Shown here piece by piece: positions 7,147 through 11,789 of a stretch of 11,789 nucleotides of DNA. The notes beneath the pieces are model-generated. The model worked only from the letters and a program-made list of their open reading frames with translations, was not told the DNA's origin and ran no database searches. The translations under genes were made by a program, and so were the position numbers. Source of the DNA: Candidatus Sabulitectum sp. (GTDB taxonomy: Bacteria; Fermentibacterota; Fermentibacteria; Fermentibacterales; Fermentibacteraceae); assembly GCA_023145935.1 (NCBI GenBank), contig JAGLDB010000044.1, positions 1 through 11,789 of the forward strand, in the 5' to 3' direction. The stretch's first letter is position 1; every line of letters starts with the position of its first letter.

Positions 7147-9003
7147 TTAAAACTCAAGGTAAATATCAAGACCTGATTTTGACGAAGTTAGATTCTCGAA
7201 CCTAACCTCTATGTTAATCCCATTATGGGTTGATTCCACCCGTCTACCGGAAGCTGCAAAACTTTCTGACATAAGATTGTCTAGAACTCTACTGGCATTT
7301 AAGACTCCAGAATTTTCCAATATGAGAATTGCGCGTTCCATGCTGATAGTCTCTTCTGAAGAAGACTCCCACTCAGTAGTAAAATAGACTTCTGTGACGG
7401 TATCGCCATTAAAGTAAAGCTCAATCCAAGTCAGGTCGTCTAACGAACACCAAAGCTTAGAATCGCTTACTCCATGCTCTGAATAATCGATTTCTAATTC
7501 GAACTCATTAAGCATTCCGGAAAAAAGATCTCTCTCTGTAGTGTACTCATCCGAGAATTCATAAATCGAGATATCCTGTCCAGTATACTCTTCAATCGAA
7601 AGTCTTCCCAGAACCCCATTAACCACATACTGCGCGTCCAGGCTGCCCTGGGCAAGAACAATGTGGGTACAGTCTGCCACCTGCTGGCCGAAAGTAGGAT
7701 CAATTGCCACCCACTCACCCACCCATACCGCAGGCCAGGCATGGTAACCGAAGATACCGTTGTCTACATATACGATACCTGCACAGGTAACAGCAGGAAT
7801 TCCAACAGCGCGGCATAGTGCCACTGTAAGTATGGTGTGTTCGTTGCAGTCTCCACGCTTATTGTCCAGCACATCAACTGCAGACGGAAGAGAAACTGTG
7901 GGAACATTCTCTACTGCTCTGTCCACAAACCTTGAAATTCTTGTCACGGCATCCCATGCATCGGTGGCACCTTCTGTAAGGCTGTCTGCAACGGCAATGA
8001 TCACTGGATCAGTACACTGGATCATGGCATCGGCCTCAAGGTAAGATGCCAGTTCCCCGCTGGTTTCCTGCATTGGGAAAACAACCGGATTCTGCGGTAT
8101 AGTTGCAGTTACGGAAATAAGCGGCCCATCAGATAATGTCTGAATTCCAGGGTAGTCAAGCTCGAATTCGTTCCAGTCCACATCGCCAACAAGAAGCCAT
8201 GCTCTGTCACCGGTTCTTCTGGGGTCTCTTACCGTGTTTGAAGTAACAGCGTAAACCTCATACAAATCGCTGGATGGAATAATATTGTCCTCAGTATCCA
8301 GTGCCACTCTGGTAAGAACCATACCCATTCCTGTTTCTTCCTCGCGAACGATCTGACCCTGATAAACCCAGACGGAGTTCCTCATGCCCTGCTGAGCAAT
8401 CAGAAGACGGGCAGCTGGAACCATATCACCCATAAGAGAAACATCTTCAATTGCTTCGCATGTTACGGTAGCTTCAAAGATCATTCCTGTGGACGGGTCA
8501 AAAGTCGGGAAGATCTTTTCGTCTCCAACTGCCCAGTCCATAGTGGCTGCTGCCAGATCTACAAATGATGGAAGGTAGTCTCCTTCAAATTCACTGGTAT
8601 TAACTATTTCTCTGCCTGAGGTCATTACAGTTGTCTCAACTGTATTACCGGTTCTTCTTGCAAATGTCTCTATTACAGATGTACCATCAGACATTCTCAT
8701 TGTAAGGTAGCCCAGATCCATGTTTGTACCTGTTCTTGCAGACACTTCCATTGTAACGGTTCTGGTGGTTCCCATAAGCAGCAGATGCCATTCCATGGAC
8801 TGTGTAATGAAGAGAGAATCTCCAACAGCCTCGGTCTCCATGGTCATGTAGCCTACATCTTCACCCTGCAGTGAAACTGCAAACTTCTGGAAGTCGGCTG
8901 TGGCAAATGACTCGTGAATTGTTTCTTCAGCAGCCCCGGCACCACAGCCTGTGATTGCAAAAGCAGTGATCATCGCAAAAAAGAGCCCCTTTGCTCTGTT
9001 CAT
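7147..9003 (-). CDS. Transglutaminase-fold lipoprotein
   Basis: A 618-aa exported protein. Residues 1-20 form a lipoprotein signal (hydrophobic F-F-A-M-I-T-A-F-A, then I-T-G-C with the lipid cysteine at 20). About 30-330 is beta-rich and unassigned. A transglutaminase-like cysteine protease core lies at about 345-440 with all three catalytic residues: R-G-D-C386-N-E-H-T, Y-H421-A-W-P-A and A-I-D435-P-T-F. Such domains act as proteases, peptide amidases or crosslinkers at the cell surface; the substrate is not predictable. The last 140 or so residues form an extra acidic C-terminal part encoded by AT-richer DNA. The ATG overlaps the wecB stop as ATGA, with GAGAGG (9012-9017) 8 bases upstream. 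It is the last gene of the four-gene operon. Confidence 0.87.
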   Translation of the reverse strand: MNRAKGLFFAMITAFAITGCGAGAAEETIHESFATADFQKFAVSLQGEDVGYMTMETEAVGDSLFITQSMEWHLLLMGTTRTVTMEVSARTGTNMDLGYLTMRMSDGTSVIETFARRTGNTVETTVMTSGREIVNTSEFEGDYLPSFVDLAAATMDWAVGDEKIFPTFDPSTGMIFEATVTCEAIEDVSLMGDMVPAARLLIAQQGMRNSVWVYQGQIVREEETGMGMVLTRVALDTEDNIIPSSDLYEVYAVTSNTVRDPRRTGDRAWLLVGDVDWNEFELDYPGIQTLSDGPLISVTATIPQNPVVFPMQETSGELASYLEADAMIQCTDPVIIAVADSLTEGATDAWDAVTRISRFVDRAVENVPTVSLPSAVDVLDNKRGDCNEHTILTVALCRAVGIPAVTCAGIVYVDNGIFGYHAWPAVWVGEWVAIDPTFGQQVADCTHIVLAQGSLDAQYVVNGVLGRLSIEEYTGQDISIYEFSDEYTTERDLFSGMLNEFELEIDYSEHGVSDSKLWCSLDDLTWIELYFNGDTVTEVYFTTEWESSSEETISMERAILILENSGVLNASRVLDNLMSESFAASGRRVESTHNGINIEVRFENLTSSKSGLDIYLEF

Positions 9004-10049
9004 TTCAGTATCCTCTCTATTTCACCGGCTATCCTGGCTCCGGCATCGCCATCCCACATGGGAATAACCGGTGGAATCACTGGTCTTTTTTCTATCTGTT
9101 TTCTTACTGCTTCCGGTATTCCGACGGGATCAGGACACAACACATTGGTTCCCAGCGTACAGGTTATGGGTCTTTCTGTATTGGGTCTTACAGTTACACA
9201 CGGTACACCCATTACCGATGTTTCCTCCTGCACCCCTCCGGAATCGGTTATTACCACTTCCGCAGCCTGCTGATGCCTTATAAAGGCAAGGTAATCCATG
9301 GGTTTCACCATGGTAAGATTCTTTGGAACTCTGCTTTCAAGATCCCATCTCTGAATGTTCTTCAGTGTTCTGGGATGGGCTGGAAACATCAGAGACAACG
9401 GGAAAAGTTTTCCCAGTGCATCAAGAATGCTTCCAAGAAGTTCTCTATCATCCACATTGCCCGGGCGGTGCAGGGTAACAAGACCGAATCTGCCTTCCGG
9501 TACATTCTTGTGTGCTGCATCCGGAAGAAGCCTTAACAGAGTATCAATCATGGGGTTGCCCACCATAACGATGGACTCGTCAGGTCTGCCTTCTCTCAAT
9601 AGATTTTCTCTTGCCTCGCGGCTTGTGATAAGAAGCAGGTCACTTATCTGGTCGGTGAGCAGCCTGTTTATCTCTTCCGGCATGGTTCTGTCAAAACTTC
9701 TAAGACCTGCTTCAACATGAACCGTGGGTGTTCCATATCTCACTGCTGTGAGAACACAGGCGAGAGTTGAGTTGACATCCCCCACTACCACCACTGCATC
9801 AGGTTTACCCTGAAGAAAAACAGGCTCGTATGCCTTCATGATATCAGCTGTCTGAACTGTTATGGTTGAACTGCCCACTCCCAGGTTGATGTCCGGCTTG
9901 GGCAATCCCAGCTGGTCGAAAAAGCTGCCCGACATGGAATAGTCGTAATGCTGACCGGTGTGAACCAGTCTGACTTTCTCGCTCAGACCACGGATGATAG
10001 AGTCAACCTTCATGAAATTCGGCCTGGCACCGCAGATAAGATCTATCAT
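9000..10049 (-). CDS. wecB: UDP-N-acetylglucosamine 2-epimerase, non-hydrolysing
   Basis: Interconverts UDP-GlcNAc and UDP-ManNAc in the cytoplasm, supplying ManNAc-type sugars for surface polysaccharide. The 349-aa protein has the two-Rossmann GT-B layout of the family with all main blocks: G-A-R-P-N-F-M-K (7-14), G-Q-H-Y-D (32-36), V-G-D91-V-N-S-T, H-V-E113-A-G-L-R-S, M-P-E-E126-I-N-R, T-L-H194-R-P-G-N-V-D and D-S-G-G-V-Q-E-E (269-276). D91, E113, E126 and H194 match the acidic and histidine residues assigned to catalysis in E. coli WecB. The ATG overlaps the rpiB stop (ATGA), with GGAAG (10057-10061) 7 bases upstream. No ManNAc dehydrogenase (WecC) gene is adjacent, so the end product is open. 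Confidence 0.93.
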   Translation of the reverse strand: MIDLICGARPNFMKVDSIIRGLSEKVRLVHTGQHYDYSMSGSFFDQLGLPKPDINLGVGSSTITVQTADIMKAYEPVFLQGKPDAVVVVGDVNSTLACVLTAVRYGTPTVHVEAGLRSFDRTMPEEINRLLTDQISDLLLITSREARENLLREGRPDESIVMVGNPMIDTLLRLLPDAAHKNVPEGRFGLVTLHRPGNVDDRELLGSILDALGKLFPLSLMFPAHPRTLKNIQRWDLESRVPKNLTMVKPMDYLAFIRHQQAAEVVITDSGGVQEETSVMGVPCVTVRPNTERPITCTLGTNVLCPDPVGIPEAVRKQIEKRPVIPPVIPMWDGDAGARIAGEIERILK

Positions 10050-10489
10050 TTATTCACTTCCGCCAGATCAAATTTGTCTGTTCTTCTCTTGTGTCTTCCA
10101 CCCTCAAATTCTTCTTCAAGGAACACATCCACAATATCAGATGCAAGAAAGAGACCGGTGTTACCCCCGCCAAGAGCAAGAACATTTGCGTCATTGTGTC
10201 GTCTGGCGTAGTAAGCCATCTTTGGAAATAGACAGAGGGCCGCACGGATTCCCTTGAATCGGTTCGCTGCAATGCTCATTCCAACACCTGAATTGCACAC
10301 GAGAATTCCCTTTTCGGCATTTCCCTGAAGAACTTCCCTGCAAAGAGACTGGGCAAAATCCGTGTAATCAACCGACTCTGTGGAAAAGGGGCCCAGGTCA
10401 AGTATCTGATGCCCCTGTGATTCCAGTCGGCTGACCAGTTGTTCCTTTAAAGGAAAACCTGCGTGATCGCTGGCCAGCACTATTTTCAT
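10046..10489 (-). CDS. rpiB: Ribose-5-phosphate isomerase B family protein
   Basis: A 147-aa member of the RpiB/LacAB sugar-phosphate isomerase family, which interconverts ribose 5-phosphate and ribulose 5-phosphate (LacAB acts on galactose 6-phosphate). Visible motifs are A-S-D8-H9-A-G, the catalytic Cys65 in V-C-N-S-G-V-G-M-S-I-A-A-N, the A-R-R-H98-N-D-A-N block and the C-terminal E-G-G-R-H-K-R-R. Two positions are unusual: the loop after the catalytic Cys is C-N-S-G instead of the common C-G-T-G/C-G-S-G, and the usual L-G-G-R is L-G-G-G-N. It may therefore be RpiB proper or a relative with a shifted substrate. The ATG at 10489 follows the phosphotransacylase stop by 5 bases, with GGAAGG 8 bases away. 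Ribulose 5-phosphate is also the RibBA substrate, though the operons are separate. Confidence 0.88.
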   Translation of the reverse strand: MKIVLASDHAGFPLKEQLVSRLESQGHQILDLGPFSTESVDYTDFAQSLCREVLQGNAEKGILVCNSGVGMSIAANRFKGIRAALCLFPKMAYYARRHNDANVLALGGGNTGLFLASDIVDVFLEEEFEGGRHKRRTDKFDLAEVNK

Positions 10490-10494
10490 TTAAA

Positions 10495-11412
10495 TTACCT
10501 TCCCTGGTAGGCAGCCACCACTGCGCTAAGAACCAGACTGCAGAGCTTGCTCTCGGCGCTGTCTGCGCGGCTTGTGAGAACAACTGGATTCCTTGCACCC
10601 ATAATCACAGCTCCAAGTTCCGAACCTGCAAGGAAGATCAGCCCCTTGTAAAGCACATTTGCCGCTTCAATATCAGGCATAAGAACCACATCAGCGTCGC
10701 CGGCAACCTTGCTTTCAATTCTTTTTATCTTCACAGCAACCGGTGAAACTGCAAGGTCAAGAGCCAGCGGACCGTCAAAAAGAATGTCGCCGAACTCTCC
10801 GGCATCTGCCATCTTCTGCATCTCTGCCGCTTCCATTGTACAGGGCATCTTTTCGTAAGGTACTTCCTTTGCGCAGACATATGTGCATTTGGGTACCTCT
10901 ACTCCAAGAGCCTTTGCAACAATAACTGCATTATTAAGAATACCCTTTTTCTGTTCGAGGGTGGGGGCGATGTTCATTGCAGCATCGGTGATCACCAGCA
11001 ACTTGTGGTATGAAGGAACATCAAATGCAGCCACATGACTGAGAACACCATCCCCGCGAAGACCGTGTTCTTTGTCAAGAACAGCCTTCAGGAATGTGCT
11101 GGTGGCCACAAAGCCCTTCATCAGCACCTGGGCTTCTCCATTTCGCACAAGCTCAACACCCTTTGCGGCGCTTTCCTTGTCACCCTCTGTATTAACTACC
11201 TTGATACCGGATAAATCAAAGTCGGCTTCAGCTGCGGCTTTGCGAATACCCTCTTCCGGTCCTACCAAAATGCATTCAACCATGCCACCTTCAACCGCTT
11301 CTTTTACTGCCGAAAGGGTTTCCACTTCATCGGCACGAACCACAGAGATCACGCTTGAAGGCAGATCTTTAGCATATTTTTTCAACTGTGCAAGGCTGCG
11401 AATGGGCTCCAT
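10495..11412 (-). CDS. ptb: Phosphate butyryl/acetyltransferase family protein
   Basis: Transfers an acyl group between CoA and phosphate, making acyl-phosphate that a kinase can use for ATP. The 305-aa length and motifs fit the Ptb branch of the PTA_PTB family: V-L-M-K-G-F-V-A-T (97-105), I-T-D-A-A-M-N-I-A-P (141-150), K-A-L-G-V-E-V-P-K (167-175), G-P-L-A-L-D (214-219), A-G-D-A-D-V-V-L-M-P-D-I-E-A (237-250) and T-S-R-A-D-S (280-285). Acyl specificity cannot be read from sequence alone. The ATG at 11412 has GAGGAG (11417-11422) 4 bases upstream; the TTG at 11424 lies inside the ribosome-site region and is unlikely. No butyrate or acetate kinase gene is in the window. It is the first gene of the operon, with rpiB 5 bases downstream. 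Confidence 0.88.
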   Translation of the reverse strand: MEPIRSLAQLKKYAKDLPSSVISVVRADEVETLSAVKEAVEGGMVECILVGPEEGIRKAAAEADFDLSGIKVVNTEGDKESAAKGVELVRNGEAQVLMKGFVATSTFLKAVLDKEHGLRGDGVLSHVAAFDVPSYHKLLVITDAAMNIAPTLEQKKGILNNAVIVAKALGVEVPKCTYVCAKEVPYEKMPCTMEAAEMQKMADAGEFGDILFDGPLALDLAVSPVAVKIKRIESKVAGDADVVLMPDIEAANVLYKGLIFLAGSELGAVIMGARNPVVLTSRADSAESKLCSLVLSAVVAAYQGR

Positions 11413-11444
11413 GTTGCTCCTCAATTCTACTGTAGGAAAAGTTT

Positions 11445-11567
11445 ATGAACCAGGAGTGTGACCGAGAATACTATACCGGCATCAGTCACCACACGGACGG
11501 CTATAATGCACTCTATCTCGCCCGTGAGGCGCTACTGCACAATGCCTGTTGTCAGTTACGCTCCTAG
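11445..11567 (+). CDS. Possible 40-aa small ORF, divergent from ptb
   Basis: ATG at 11445 is preceded by AGGAAAAG (an AGGA about 7 bases away), and an in-frame stop lies just upstream, so the frame is self-contained. The peptide is soluble and mixed in composition, with a helical-looking middle (Y-N-A-L-Y-L-A-R-E-A-L-L) and two adjacent cysteines near the end; no known family is recognised. It would start 33 bases from ptb in the opposite direction and would overlap the only candidate ptb -10. It may be a chance ORF. Confidence 0.2.
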   Translation: MNQECDREYYTGISHHTDGYNALYLAREALLHNACCQLRS

Positions 11568-11681
11568 TAAATTTTTATACCATATACCGGCGTGTCCGCC
11601 TGTGCGGAAATATAGGTAAAGGCTATTTTTGATGCCACCTGCTGAAGTGTTGACAAATGCCTCCACTGCATTCAGATTTGC

Positions 11682-11789
11682 TCACTGGTTCAGATTACTG
11701 TTCTTCGATTTCCATACCTGACACAGACCATAATCGTACATGTACTCGTACAATTCAGTAAAACTACTGTCCCGAAAAACAAAAGTTTC
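11682..11789 (-). CDS. Possible C-terminal end of an upstream gene (partial)
   Basis: From the right edge one minus-strand frame is open for 35 codons to a TGA at 11684-11682. It is aromatic-rich (L-Y-E-Y-M-Y-D-Y-G) and has a polar, lysine/asparagine-rich tail as many protein ends do. The same frame continues open for another 41 codons after the TGA. No family can be named and no start is visible, so this may equally be non-coding. Confidence 0.25.
   Translation of the reverse strand, partial: ETFVFRDSSFTELYEYMYDYGLCQVWKSKNSNLNQ

Larger units (their letters stand above)
11413..11789. other. Long non-genic region upstream of the ptb operon
   Basis: There is no secure gene in these 377 bases. 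On the minus strand a TATAGT (11475-11470) could be a -10 for the ptb operon, giving a leader of about 50 bases, but no -35 matches. On the plus strand TTGACA (11650-11655) is followed at 17 bases by CAGATT. A 5-bp hairpin (11595-11599 with 11604-11608) and an alternative 4-bp one sharing its bases lie in the middle. Several frames on both strands stay open for 30-40 codons without family similarity I recognise. This could be a decayed gene or a dispersed repeat. Confidence 0.4.

Noticed and set aside
8991..9536. A 181-codon plus-strand frame
   Set aside because: Antisense to wecB with no family motifs; explained by the codon structure of the real gene.
9000..10049. G-A-R-P-N in WecB in place of the E. 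coli-type G-T-R-P-E as a sign of altered function
   Set aside because: G-A-R-P-N is a familiar variant among non-hydrolysing epimerases, and the catalytic D, E, E and H are all present.
11736..11745. The 10-base palindrome GTACATGTAC, possible operator
   Set aside because: It is short, single, and lies within the possible coding tail at the edge, far from any convincing promoter.
1..11789. CRISPR array, tRNA or rRNA genes
   Set aside because: No regularly spaced repeats, cloverleaf-like segments or conserved rRNA stretches were seen on either strand.

Overview
The window reads as ordinary chromosomal DNA from a Gram-negative-type bacterium. It carries genes for two lipoproteins with signal peptides, a UDP-GlcNAc 2-epimerase, a full riboflavin operon and a phosphate acyltransferase of the kind common in anaerobes. 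Genes are densely packed, with ATGA overlaps and 1-nt gaps, and many starts are TTG behind strong GGAGG-type ribosome binding sites. I cannot assign the organism. An uncultivated anaerobe, perhaps of the Fibrobacterota-Chlorobiota-Bacteroidota (FCB) side of the tree, is only a guess from the style of the proteins. Nearly everything is on the minus strand, so transcription runs from right to left.

Right to left: (1) 11413-11789 is a leader/intergenic region of about 375 bases with no secure gene. It holds a possible 3' end of an upstream gene, a 40-codon plus-strand ORF and small hairpins. (2) 11412-7147 is a tight four-gene operon: phosphate butyryl/acetyltransferase, a ribose-5-phosphate isomerase B-like protein, WecB, and a large transglutaminase-fold lipoprotein. 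(3) 7026-5368 is a lone AT-richer gene for an AlbA_2/GHKL-type predicted transcriptional regulator, which looks like an insertion between two housekeeping operons. (4) 5253-1482 is the riboflavin operon ribD-ribE-ribBA-ribH with nusB as its last gene. (5) 969-1457, on the plus strand, is a small two-helix membrane protein with a TPR-like tail, ending convergently with nusB at a strong hairpin terminator. (6) 824-114 is an MJ0936/YfcE-type metallophosphoesterase, followed by the start of a second lipoprotein that leaves the window at base 1.

The rib genes encode every canonical enzyme from GTP and ribulose-5-phosphate to riboflavin: RibBA supplies both precursors, RibD deaminates and reduces, RibH makes lumazine and RibE makes riboflavin. 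The phosphatase that acts between RibD and RibH is not encoded here. The upstream operon mixes acyl-phosphate metabolism, pentose-phosphate isomerisation and aminosugar nucleotide supply. Its shared theme is not obvious, and coupling is supported only by spacing.

I see no tRNA, rRNA, CRISPR array, intact insertion sequence or clear new system. The points most worth following up are the AT-rich regulator island with a peptide-remnant-like segment beside it, the atypical active-site loops of the RpiB-like protein, the near-exclusive TTG initiation in the rib operon, and the possibly repetitive right-hand edge.
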